The notes under the pieces were generated by a model. The model saw nothing but the letters and a program-made list of their open reading frames with translations. It was not told the DNA's origin and did not search any database. From contig DQIO01000262.1 of the NCBI GenBank assembly GCA_020793555.1, positions 1 to 11,449 of the forward strand: a stretch of DNA of 11,449 nt, written 5' to 3'. The translations under genes were made by a program, and so were the position numbers. Shown here in pieces: positions 1 through 6,312 of this stretch (its first letter is position 1; every line of letters begins with the position of its first letter). The stretch comes from Methanosarcinaceae archaeon. GTDB taxonomy: Archaea; Halobacteriota; Methanosarcinia; Methanosarcinales; Methanosarcinaceae.

Positions 1-58
1 ATGGAACAGTGTCAGATCATATATCTAGCGATATTGTATGGTTGACTCGACACTAGTG
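1..58 (+). mobile_element. right end of a mobile element (partial, runs off the window start)
   Basis: Read on the minus strand from 57 down to 30, the sequence begins CTAGTGTCGAGTCAAC and carries TATCG at the place where the other ends have TGTCG. By eye it matches the left end of the complete element at 4848 at about 23 of 28 positions, in the opposite orientation. It is therefore the right-hand terminal inverted repeat of an element that lies mostly upstream. The inner part (1-29) does not resemble the inner right end of the 4848-5267 element, so this may be a different or full-length member, for example one with a transposase. A reading frame from 1 ends at the TGA at 43-45; whether it is the tail of a transposase cannot be told. 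Family not assigned. Confidence 0.6.
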
Positions 59-567
59 AGTATAACGCGAGAATAAACATTAATGAAATCGAGGATATTG
101 GCAACGGCACATACTTCGAAATAACTGATGATGAGTTTAAAGAATATCCTGAACTTATTAGAGCAATCAATGGTGAGGGATGTACAATATCAGATTACGG
201 CGGTTGGTATTGTGAATTAAGTTCAGATGAATTCGAGAGGTTACATGATTTTTTTGACATGAAGCATGCCGAATATTTGTTTAGTATTGACATGGAATTT
301 GAAAATAATTTAAATGATAACATTATCGATGCTGAACTAATGAACACCTTCGAATCTAATGGATTTCCATTGTCTGAAAAAGATTCCATCACTACAAGAG
401 AGAAAAATAGCTTATATGATAGCTGGTGGATTAAGAAAGCTAACAGTCCTGAATATATTATTTGGGAAATAAACGATGAGTTAAAAGTTTATAAAAGTGG
501 ATATATTGAATATCAATTCACCAAAATAGGGGAACATTATTATGAAATTAACATTGCTGTAACTTGA
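46..567 (+). CDS. unrecognised acidic protein, 5' end apparently removed by an element
   Basis: The frame is open from 46 to the TGA at 565-567 (173 codons), but it has no ATG, GTG or TTG before the ATG at 259. Translation of the upstream part is protein-like: INEIEDIGNGTYFEITDD, then EFKEYPELIRAING and a GGWYCELSSDEFERLHDFF segment. The coding part therefore starts well before 259, and the natural start was probably lost when the element ending at 57 arrived. The protein is rich in Asp, Glu, Tyr and Trp, with no signal peptide or membrane segment. It looks like a small soluble protein. I do not recognise the family. If expressed today it would be a 102-residue fragment from ATG 259, which has no clear ribosome binding site, or a product from a non-standard start. 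The following gene starts 135 bp downstream. Confidence 0.5.
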   Translation, partial: LDTSEYNARININEIEDIGNGTYFEITDDEFKEYPELIRAINGEGCTISDYGGWYCELSSDEFERLHDFFDMKHAEYLFSIDMEFENNLNDNIIDAELMNTFESNGFPLSEKDSITTREKNSLYDSWWIKKANSPEYIIWEINDELKVYKSGYIEYQFTKIGEHYYEINIAVT

Positions 568-574
568 CTGATAG

Positions 575-587
575 TTTTATACTTAAA
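575..587 (+). promoter_or_regulatory. possible archaeal TATA box for the MDR/DUF4386 operon
   Basis: TTTTATACTTAAA lies in the 135-bp gap before the first MDR gene and resembles an archaeal TATA element. It would give a leader of roughly 100 nt. No clear purine-rich BRE stands out. The rest of the gap (588-690) holds no gene or obvious repeat. Confidence 0.25.
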
Positions 588-702
588 CTAAACCTACGCA
601 TGGACTAAAGCGCAGATATTTGACAAGACGATAGCGATTAGCAATCTATGTATCCCCGATGACCCACATTTGAGCAATTGACAAAATAATGAGGAGATTT
701 GA

Positions 703-1695
703 ATGAAAGCAGTTGTATGCACAAAATACGGACCGCCAGAAGTTCTTCAACTCAAAGAGGTTACAAAACCAGCCCCGAAGGATAATGAAATACTGATACA
801 AATATATGCGACATCTGTAAATTACGGAGATATTACAGCTCGAAACTTTAGAGAAATCTCCCCTCGAAAATTCAACATGCCTTTCCTCTTCTGGATCTTC
901 GCGAAAATATCGTTTGGTCTCAGAAAACCAAGAATAAATATACTGGGCAGTGAGTTTGCCGGGGAAATTGAATCAGCAGGCAAAGATGTAAAATCATTTA
1001 AGCAAGGCGACCAGGTTTTTGGATATCTTGGCCAAAGCATGGGTGCTTATGCCGAGTATCTTAGTATACCTGAAGATGGTTGCGTAGCAATAAAACCGGT
1101 CAATATGACTTATGAGGAAGCGACCGTTGTTCCTTATGGGGCAATAATGGCGTTGGATTTGCTCAGAAAAGTAAATATTCAGCCAGGACAAAAGGTTTTG
1201 GTCAATGGAGCCAGCGGCGGGATAGGTTCAGCGGCGGTACAGCTTGCCAAATACTTTGGGGCAGAAGTGACCGGTGTATGCAGTACACCGAGATTAGAAT
1301 TTGTAAGATCTCTGGGAGCTGATAAGGTAATTGATTACACTAAAGAGGATTTTACGCAAAGCAGTGAGACCTATGATCTTATTTTTGACATATTAGGCAA
1401 GAGTTCGTTTTCACGTTGTAAAAGCTCGCTAAAGCAGAACGGACGCTATCTTTTAGCCAGCTTTAAGATGAAACAGCTTTTTCAAATGCTATGGACTTCA
1501 ATGATCGGCAGCAAGAGAGTAATATGTGCGTTGGCGATCGATAAGCAAGAAGATCTGATTTTCATCAAAGAGCTTATTGAGGCGGGAAAGATAAAATCAG
1601 TCATTGATAGGCGCTATCCTTTAGAACAGACTGCCGAAGCTCATAGATATGTGGAAAAAGGGCACAAAAAAGGAAATGTAGTCATAACTTTGTAA
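703..1695 (+). CDS. zinc-independent MDR oxidoreductase (NADPH:quinone reductase-like), copy 1
   Basis: A cytosolic NAD(P)H-dependent oxidoreductase of the medium-chain dehydrogenase/reductase superfamily, quinone oxidoreductase-like branch. The N-terminal GroES-like domain (about 1-120) opens with [20 protein letters not shown] and has the LGSEFAGEI segment at 81-90. It lacks the Cys/His ligands of zinc alcohol dehydrogenases. The Rossmann domain has the nucleotide loop [15 protein letters not shown] at 169-183. The C-terminal [19 protein letters not shown] is typical of the group. At 330 residues it is full length. The start is firm: GAGGAG at 691-696, then 6 nt, then ATG. It heads an apparent operon with two DUF4386 genes, a methyltransferase and a second MDR gene. 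The substrate is unknown. In this family quinones, enones and aldehydes are common acceptors, so the name is only a class assignment. Confidence 0.88.
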   Translation: MKAVVCTKYGPPEVLQLKEVTKPAPKDNEILIQIYATSVNYGDITARNFREISPRKFNMPFLFWIFAKISFGLRKPRINILGSEFAGEIESAGKDVKSFKQGDQVFGYLGQSMGAYAEYLSIPEDGCVAIKPVNMTYEEATVVPYGAIMALDLLRKVNIQPGQKVLVNGASGGIGSAAVQLAKYFGAEVTGVCSTPRLEFVRSLGADKVIDYTKEDFTQSSETYDLIFDILGKSSFSRCKSSLKQNGRYLLASFKMKQLFQMLWTSMIGSKRVICALAIDKQEDLIFIKELIEAGKIKSVIDRRYPLEQTAEAHRYVEKGHKKGNVVITL

Positions 1696-1721
1696 CATAA
1701 TAACAAAAACTAATAAATTTC

Positions 1722-1737
1722 AGGAGGTATTTTACTG
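1722..1737 (+). promoter_or_regulatory. strong ribosome binding site followed by an in-frame CTG
   Basis: AGGAGGT (1722-1728) is followed after exactly 6 nt by CTG (1735-1737). This CTG is in frame with the downstream DUF4386 gene and separated from its TTG by ten codons with no stop. The spacing equals that of the SD-ATG pair of the first MDR gene. It either marks a non-standard start or a former ATG. Confidence 0.45.
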
Positions 1738-1764
1738 ACAAACCGTATCGAAAAGGGGGGAAAT

Positions 1765-2415
1765 TTGGATTCAAACAGAAAGACCGCAACAATTGTGGGA
1801 GTATTATTTATCATTGGGACGGTTGCGGGTGTCCTAAGCGTTGTTTTTGCAGGATCCATTCTAAGTGATCCAAATTATCTTATCAAAGTTTCTGCAAATG
1901 AAAATCAAATCATCATAGGAACCCTCTTAGTGTTATTAATGGGCCTTGCACTTGCTATGGTTCCAGTTATGATGTTTCCAATCTTTAAGAAATATAATGA
2001 AGCTTTAGCCCTTGGGTCTGTTGTTTTCAGGGGGGCGCTTGAGGCTGTTATCTGTATTGCAATGGTAATCAGCTGGTTATTAATATTAACAGTAAGTCAG
2101 GAATATGTAAAAGCAGGAGCTCCAGATGCTTCCCATTTTCAAACTTTAGGCACTTTATTACTACAAGCTAGCGATCAGATAAATCATATTTTGACAATCG
2201 TTTTCAGCTTGGGTGCTTTGATGATTTATTATTTATTCTATCAATCAAAACTCATTCCTCGATGGTTATCAATTTGGGGTCTTATTGGAGCTATATTGTA
2301 TTTAGCTTCAGGTTTGTTTGTTATGTTCAGTGTGGATTTTGGTATCTTAATGGCTCCACTAGCTTTGCAAGAAATGGTTCTGGCGGTATGGCTGATCGTT
2401 AAAGGATTTAATTAA
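1765..2415 (+). CDS. DUF4386 family integral membrane protein, copy 1
   Basis: A 216-residue polytopic membrane protein of the DUF4386 family, function unknown. After a short DSNRKTA head come about six hydrophobic segments, near 8-30, 47-71, 87-111, 140-158, 163-186 and 190-213. The N-terminal RKTATIVGVLFIIGTVAGV and the C-terminal PRWLSIWGLIGA stretch are the features by which I recognise the family. Two starts are possible. TTG at 1765 lies 4 nt after a G-rich run (1755-1760) and gives the usual N-terminus. An in-frame CTG at 1735 lies at ideal distance from AGGAGGT and would add ten residues. I list the TTG because the added residues are not hydrophobic or conserved-looking. It sits 69 bp after the first MDR gene and 28 bp before a diverged DUF4386 paralogue, so it is probably cotranscribed. 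Confidence 0.82.
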   Translation: MDSNRKTATIVGVLFIIGTVAGVLSVVFAGSILSDPNYLIKVSANENQIIIGTLLVLLMGLALAMVPVMMFPIFKKYNEALALGSVVFRGALEAVICIAMVISWLLILTVSQEYVKAGAPDASHFQTLGTLLLQASDQINHILTIVFSLGALMIYYLFYQSKLIPRWLSIWGLIGAILYLASGLFVMFSVDFGILMAPLALQEMVLAVWLIVKGFN

Positions 2416-2419
2416 TTTA

Positions 2420-2434
2420 GGAGAGATTAAAATT
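2420..2434 (+). promoter_or_regulatory. ribosome binding site followed by an in-frame ATT
   Basis: GGAGAG (2420-2425), then 6 nt, then ATT (2432-2434), which is in frame with the second DUF4386 gene and four codons before its TTG. The TTG at 2444 is 18 nt from the SD, which is too far for efficient use. Confidence 0.4.
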
Positions 2435-2443
2435 AGCAAAAAA

Positions 2444-3145
2444 TTGGATAATAGCAACACTGAAATGTCACCAAACAAAACAGCAAGAATCGCAGGGCTC
2501 CTGTATCTTATTTTAGGTATATGCGCTGGGGTCAGTTGGGCGTATACAGAATCGATTTATGTGCCAAGCGATGCTTTGACCACGGTCGACAATATCCAAT
2601 CATCCGAGTGGCTATTCCGACTGAACTTTGTCGGCAATCTTGTGGGTCAAATCGCTTTCTTATTTTTGATCTTTTTTCTGTACAAACTGTTCAAGCCAGT
2701 TAATAAAGATTGTGCTAGACTGATGGCTATACTTGTAATTGTCAGCATCCCTATCGCCATCTTAAATTCACTTAATCTGTTAGCCCCTATATTGCTTTTG
2801 AGCGGCGGTTATCTTTCAGCTTTTGGGGCAACCCAATTTAATGCCCTGATAATGTTATTCCTCGATTTGTACATTTATGGAGTTTTTATCGCCGGAATAT
2901 TCTGGGGCCTTTGGTTGTTACCCCTTGGTTATTTGGTTTTCAAGTCTGGATTCATTCCTAAAACCATTGGTGTATTTTTGATAATTGCAGGCTTTGGTTA
3001 TGTCATTAATTCTTTGTTAAGATTTCTGATGCCGGGCTATAATATGGAAATCTCGTCATATACATTTATCGGGGAGTTGATGATTATTTTCTGGCTTTTG
3101 TTTAAGGGCGTAAATGTTCAACAGAGTGATGTAAAGAATGAATAA
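2444..3145 (+). CDS. DUF4386 family integral membrane protein, copy 2
   Basis: A 233-residue membrane protein of the same family as its upstream neighbour but clearly diverged. It has a KTARIAGLLYLILGICAGV first segment (about 13-31), a loop with the IQSSEWLFRLNFVGN motif (51-65), then hydrophobic segments near 63-82, 92-112, 132-150, 151-168 and 174-195, and a last one near 208-222. The SGFIPKTIGVFLIIAGFGY stretch corresponds to PRWLSIWGLIGA of copy 1. Function unknown. TTG at 2444 is the first conventional start, but the nearest good ribosome binding site points to an ATT four codons earlier. The gene ends in an 8-nt overlap with the methyltransferase (ATGAATAA), suggesting coupled translation. 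Confidence 0.8.
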   Translation: MDNSNTEMSPNKTARIAGLLYLILGICAGVSWAYTESIYVPSDALTTVDNIQSSEWLFRLNFVGNLVGQIAFLFLIFFLYKLFKPVNKDCARLMAILVIVSIPIAILNSLNLLAPILLLSGGYLSAFGATQFNALIMLFLDLYIYGVFIAGIFWGLWLLPLGYLVFKSGFIPKTIGVFLIIAGFGYVINSLLRFLMPGYNMEISSYTFIGELMIIFWLLFKGVNVQQSDVKNE

Positions 3146-3755
3146 ATCAGAAAAGTTCTGGGATAGGATGGCGAAGTATATTGATCGAGTAGAAAGAAAA
3201 GATGAACCGACTAATATTAAGATTATTGAAAAAACTAGAAACCGACTTAAAATTAGTGATAATGTTTTAGATTATGGATGTGGAACTGGAACAGCAGCCA
3301 TTGAAATTGCGAGCAGTGTGAAAAAAGTCAAAGGTATTGATATCTCACCCAAAATGATTGAAGCAGCGAAAGGAAAAACTGTAGAATGTAAAGTTAAGAA
3401 CATAGATTTCGCGCAAACAACAATATTTGATGAAAAATTAGAAAAAGGATCATTTGATGTAATCTTATGTTTCAACCTACTCCATTTTGTGGAAGATATG
3501 CCAAAGGTTATGCAAAGGATAAACGAATTATTGAAACCGGGTGGATTGATTATTTCTGCAACACCTTGTATTAGAGGGACATTTTTAGGAGTTCTGTTAT
3601 CGCCTGTGAGCAAAATCGGATTAATTCCTCCAATCAAATCATTTAAAATCTCCGAATTAGAAGATTCAATAGCTAATGGAAATTTTGAAATTGTTGAAAC
3701 TGAATGTTTGCATCAAAGGTCACAACAATATTTCATTGCAGCAAAGAAAAAATAG
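3138..3755 (+). CDS. class I SAM-dependent methyltransferase
   Basis: A cytosolic 205-residue methyltransferase with the Rossmann-like fold. Motif I is VLDYGCGTG at 43-51. The acidic residue that binds the SAM ribose is Asp68 in GIDIS. A post-strand-4 segment FDVILCFNLLHF is at 106-117, and LKPGGL is at 132-137. The N-terminal EKFWDRMAKYIDR helix is common in small-molecule methyltransferases of the UbiE/MenG-like type. Nothing visible fixes the acceptor; a small lipophilic or quinone-like substrate would fit the neighbouring quinone-reductase-like enzymes, but that is inference. The ATG overlaps the stop of the preceding DUF4386 gene, and the second MDR gene follows 39 bp later. There is no strong Shine-Dalgarno, so translation is probably coupled to the upstream gene. 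Confidence 0.87.
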   Translation: MNKSEKFWDRMAKYIDRVERKDEPTNIKIIEKTRNRLKISDNVLDYGCGTGTAAIEIASSVKKVKGIDISPKMIEAAKGKTVECKVKNIDFAQTTIFDEKLEKGSFDVILCFNLLHFVEDMPKVMQRINELLKPGGLIISATPCIRGTFLGVLLSPVSKIGLIPPIKSFKISELEDSIANGNFEIVETECLHQRSQQYFIAAKKK

Positions 3756-3794
3756 AGAGCATAACAACATAACCATATAAAAATGGGAAAACTC

Positions 3795-4823
3795 ATGAAA
3801 GCAATTATATGCACAAAATACGGACCGCCCGAAGTTCTTCAGCTCAAAGAAGTGGAAAAACCTATTCCTAAAGACAATGAAGTACTGATAAAAATACACG
3901 CAACAACAGTACATATAGGGGATACTAAGATTCGACGTTTAGAGCCTGGTTTAGGATTTGTAAAGGATTTATTGGTTAAACCCATAATGCGAATAATTAT
4001 AGGTTTCACAGGACCCAGAAAAAAAATATTAGGGATGGAGCTGGCAGGTGAAATTGAAGCAGTAGGCAAAGATGTTACGCTGTTTAAGATAGGCGATCCC
4101 GTTTTTGCATCAACCGAGATGAGATTTGGTACTTATGCTGAATATATATGCCTACCCGAAGACGGGGTGTTAACAATAAAACCGGCCAATATGACCTATG
4201 AAGAAGCCGCTCCGGCTCCCAATGGGGGAATAACCGCATTGCTTATTCTTAGAAAAGCAAATATCCAAAGTGGTCAAAAAATTCTCATCTATGGAGCTTC
4301 TGGAAGTGTAGGCACTTTTGCTGTGCAACTTGCCAAAAATTTTGGGGCGGAAGTTACTGGGGTGTGCAGTACTGCGAACTTAGAAATGGTAAAATCCCTG
4401 GGAGCTGATAAAATCATTGATTATACGGCATCCGATTTTACCAAAAACGGTGAGACTTATGATGTTATCTTTGATGCAGTAGGCAAACTTGCATATTCAC
4501 GAGTTAAAAAATCTCTAAAGAAGACTGGAATTTATCTTAACGTTCTTACCTCATCAGACAGCTTAAAGTTAAAGACTGTTAATTTAGTTTCCCTTAAAGA
4601 GCTTATTGAAGCTGGAAAGTTAAAATCGGTCATTGACAGGACGTATCCCTTGGAACAAATGATCGAGGCTCATAGATATGTGGACAAAGGCCACAAAAAG
4701 GGAAATGTAGTAATAACCGTAGGACACAACGAAAAGGTAAACCATATTTTGGGCGAATTTTTGTTGGCTTCACAAAACCCAGAAAACCAATACTTGGAAT
4801 CGATAGGGGTCAAGAAGGTGTAG
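3795..4823 (+). CDS. zinc-independent MDR oxidoreductase, copy 2 (internal deletion, extended C-terminus)
   Basis: A paralogue of the 703-1695 enzyme, with near-identical opening residues and the nucleotide loop [15 protein letters not shown] at 167-181. The start at 3795 is chosen because the paralogue begins at the same MKA. An in-frame ATG at 3783 would add MGKL, and neither has a strong Shine-Dalgarno. Compared with copy 1, about 19 residues are missing between YL (247-248) and SLKEL (266-270). This is the stretch corresponding to [18 protein letters not shown], and the deletion is in frame. The protein also runs about 33 residues past the usual VVIT end, through [18 protein letters not shown] to VKKV. 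The deletion lies in the catalytic/substrate lobe rather than the cofactor site, so activity may be altered. The gene ends 24 bp before a small mobile element, which may have changed its 3' end. Confidence 0.85.
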   Translation: MKAIICTKYGPPEVLQLKEVEKPIPKDNEVLIKIHATTVHIGDTKIRRLEPGLGFVKDLLVKPIMRIIIGFTGPRKKILGMELAGEIEAVGKDVTLFKIGDPVFASTEMRFGTYAEYICLPEDGVLTIKPANMTYEEAAPAPNGGITALLILRKANIQSGQKILIYGASGSVGTFAVQLAKNFGAEVTGVCSTANLEMVKSLGADKIIDYTASDFTKNGETYDVIFDAVGKLAYSRVKKSLKKTGIYLNVLTSSDSLKLKTVNLVSLKELIEAGKLKSVIDRTYPLEQMIEAHRYVDKGHKKGNVVITVGHNEKVNHILGEFLLASQNPENQYLESIGVKKV

Positions 4824-4847
4824 AACAGAATCTAAGATCTGTATGGT

Positions 4848-4875
4848 CTAGTGTCATGTCAACAACACAATGTCG
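4848..4875 (+). repeat. left terminal inverted repeat
   Basis: Pattern CTAGTGT, 4 nt, TCAAC, 7 nt, TGTCG. This is the same bipartite pattern as the other ends in the window. Confidence 0.6.
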
Positions 4876-4916
4876 TGGGATAGAAGGGGTTAAGACAGAT
4901 GCAAAAAACGACGCGA

Positions 4917-4932
4917 CCGCGCAAAAGCGCGG
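4917..4932 (+). other. hairpin 1 of the element
   Basis: CCGCGC-AAAA-GCGCGG is a perfect 6-bp stem. In the second copy (11239-11254) it is CCGCGC-AAGA-GCGTGG, which keeps pairing through one G-U wobble. Confidence 0.5.
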
Positions 4933-5042
4933 CACGTTTCGACACCATGAACGCAAAACACAAAACGGTTTTTAATCGGCGTCATATTTGCAGATATGAG
5001 AATTGCATGGTTGGGTTGTTGTGGGTTTGGTAGTAGTGGAAT

Positions 5043-5058
5043 CCGCCGCCTACGGCGG
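5043..5058 (+). other. hairpin 2 of the element
   Basis: CCGCCG-CCTA-CGGCGG is a perfect 6-bp stem, identical in the second copy at 11369-11384. No U-tract follows, so it is not a classical terminator. Confidence 0.5.
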
Positions 5059-5130
5059 TAACTGATGCTCCGTTTTCTTAACTTCCAGTCAATTACTATG
5101 CCCCGATCTCTAACATCGGCACCTGCATGT

Positions 5131-5178
5131 ACGCGCAATTGCCCGCGTGTATTCCTAAGTCTGTGCGCTGACGGCGCA
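5131..5178 (+). other. two further short hairpins in the element
   Basis: ACGCG (5131-5135) pairs with CGCGT (5144-5148), and TGCGC (5164-5168) pairs with GCGCA (5174-5178). A weaker CCGAT/ATCGG pair lies just before (5103-5107 and 5115-5119). The window ends before the matching part of the second copy. Confidence 0.35.
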
Positions 5179-5239
5179 GTGTAGAAACCGATCGGTAATT
5201 TTGGAGTCTAATTTCATATGACCTATGCACTTTATAATC

Positions 5240-5267
5240 CGACACTTGATAGTTGATATAACACTAG
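5240..5267 (-). repeat. right terminal inverted repeat
   Basis: The plus strand reads CGACACTTGATAG, then GTTGATATAACACTAG. GTTGA, 4 nt, ACACTAGTGA here (5252-5270) is shared with 41-59, with the same spacing. Confidence 0.6.
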
Positions 5268-5314
5268 TGATGGCGTTTTTATTTTATACTGACGAAGATG
5301 GGTTGTAAGGGTAA

Positions 5315-6019
5315 TTATGAGAACAAGTCCAAAATGTGTTCAGGCTTTTCAAGCACCGTAATTCCTTCAAGACCACGAATTATCTGCACATTCTTCTCAT
5401 CAACATCCCGTACCCTTAGTTCCACCATTCCACCTTTGATTGCATCATGCGGACACAATTCTTTACAAATTCCACATCCCTTGCACTTGAGTAATTCAAT
5501 CTGTTCTGTGATAGCACCATGCGGACACCTTTCTCTTGGAATACACACCTCACATTTCATACAAAGATCCCTATCGATCATATACGGCATCTCTGAGCGT
5601 ACAACACCTGCTATATCCACCGGTACAACATATACAGGCACACCTCCCTTTACAGCCTGTGCAACAGCATTGGTTATTAGTGAATCAGCAATCCCATATG
5701 CAATCTTTGAAGTGGTGTTGGATGTCGCAGGCGTGACAAAAAGAGCATCATACTTTCCAAGCAGGAATCTGCCGGTTTTTGGTGAACTCTTGCCTTGCCC
5801 ACTTTCCAAAAATATCTCTTCAAGATAATCTCCACCGGATAATTTTACAAGCTTGTTTTCAAGTCCATACATCCGCAGTACTTCTTCCGAAGCGCTTGAG
5901 ATAAAAGTATTAATCCGAATATCACGATTCTTTAGTTTTAACTCTTTGAATACCTCATAACTCTCATTCAAAAAATGCCCTGCTCCCGTAATTCCCCAAG
6001 CGATCTTTTGCAATTTCAT
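5315..6019 (-). CDS. dmrX: dihydromethanopterin reductase (acceptor), iron-sulfur flavoprotein
   Basis: Reduces dihydromethanopterin/dihydrosarcinapterin to the active tetrahydro C1 carrier, the last reductive step of cofactor synthesis, in the cytosol. Residues 1-148 form the flavoprotein domain related to AfpA/DmrB, opening KIAWGITGAGHFL with a TPATSNTTSKIAYGIADSL flavin-site stretch at 96-114. A two-cluster ferredoxin domain follows: C153, C156, C159, C165, then C179, C182, C185, C189. The first motif has five residues before the last Cys (CX2CX2CX5CP) instead of the usual three; the second is standard CX2CX2CX3CP. A longer frame reaches 6151, but similarity begins at the Met at 6019, giving 234 residues. 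No Shine-Dalgarno is visible. It follows the methanopterin-related gene trio on the same strand after 292 bp. The related AfpA family is the main alternative label. Confidence 0.85.
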   Translation of the reverse strand: MKLQKIAWGITGAGHFLNESYEVFKELKLKNRDIRINTFISSASEEVLRMYGLENKLVKLSGGDYLEEIFLESGQGKSSPKTGRFLLGKYDALFVTPATSNTTSKIAYGIADSLITNAVAQAVKGGVPVYVVPVDIAGVVRSEMPYMIDRDLCMKCEVCIPRERCPHGAITEQIELLKCKGCGICKELCPHDAIKGGMVELRVRDVDEKNVQIIRGLEGITVLEKPEHILDLFS

Positions 6020-6136
6020 AAGGTACAGTATGTTATTGATATTATTATATCTTTCCAAATAAATCAAACGTAACGATATGCTGCGGCAGTTATATTGAAA
6101 TATTGTTGCTTTTGGTTCCACTTGAAACAGAGGGGT

Positions 6137-6150
6137 TGTATATATAAACA
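6137..6150 (-). promoter_or_regulatory. probable TATA box of dmrX
   Basis: On the minus strand TGTTTATATATACA matches the archaeal TATA consensus (TTTATATA) closely. It would start transcription near 6115 and leave a leader of roughly 95 nt before the ATG at 6019. A second A+T-rich stretch nearer the gene (around 6045-6060) could serve a shorter transcript. The remaining gap (6151-6311) shows no gene I trust. Confidence 0.4.
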
Positions 6151-6305
6151 ATACAATAAAAATAGAATAATTAATGTACCGCTTAATGCAATGCGATTTG
6201 GAAGATTGAGTTACATTTATAACAATATTTTGTATAAGAATATAAATAGCCTCTGAGATTTATAATGATTAAACATGCAGTGGAAATAAAGGGGTCAATC
6301 CACAT

Positions 6306-6312
6306 ACCTCCT
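6306..6312 (-). promoter_or_regulatory. orphan Shine-Dalgarno overlapping the DUF447 stop codon
   Basis: On the minus strand the stop TAA runs directly into AGGAGGT. No gene starts at a usable distance. The ATG right after it has zero spacing and opens a frame of only 40 codons; the GTG at 6303 meets a stop after one codon. Confidence 0.35.

Larger units (their letters stand above)
4848..5267 (+). mobile_element. complete MITE-like element with 28-bp imperfect terminal inverted repeats
   Basis: The left end (4848-4875) begins CTAGTGTCATGTCAAC and has TGTCG at 4871-4875. The right end (5267 back to 5240) begins CTAGTGTTATATCAAC and also has TGTCG at the same distance. About 21 of 28 positions agree. 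No transposase-sized frame lies inside, so it would be non-autonomous. ATGG occurs just outside both ends (4843-4846 and 5270-5273), a weak candidate for a target duplication. The inside carries several G+C-rich hairpins in an otherwise AT-rich region. A second copy begins at 11170 in the same orientation. It occupies almost the whole gap between the convergent MDR copy 2 and dmrX genes. The parent IS family is not assigned. Confidence 0.65.

Noticed and set aside
3272-3637. 121-codon minus-strand frame inside the methyltransferase
   Set aside because: The sense strand has all methyltransferase motifs; the antisense translation has none.
5298-5828. 176-codon plus-strand frame opposite dmrX
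   Set aside because: Antisense shadow; dmrX on the other strand has clear Fe-S motifs.
6183-6305. 40-codon minus-strand frame right after the DUF447 stop
   Set aside because: Its ATG touches the Shine-Dalgarno with no spacing, and the peptide shows no recognisable features.
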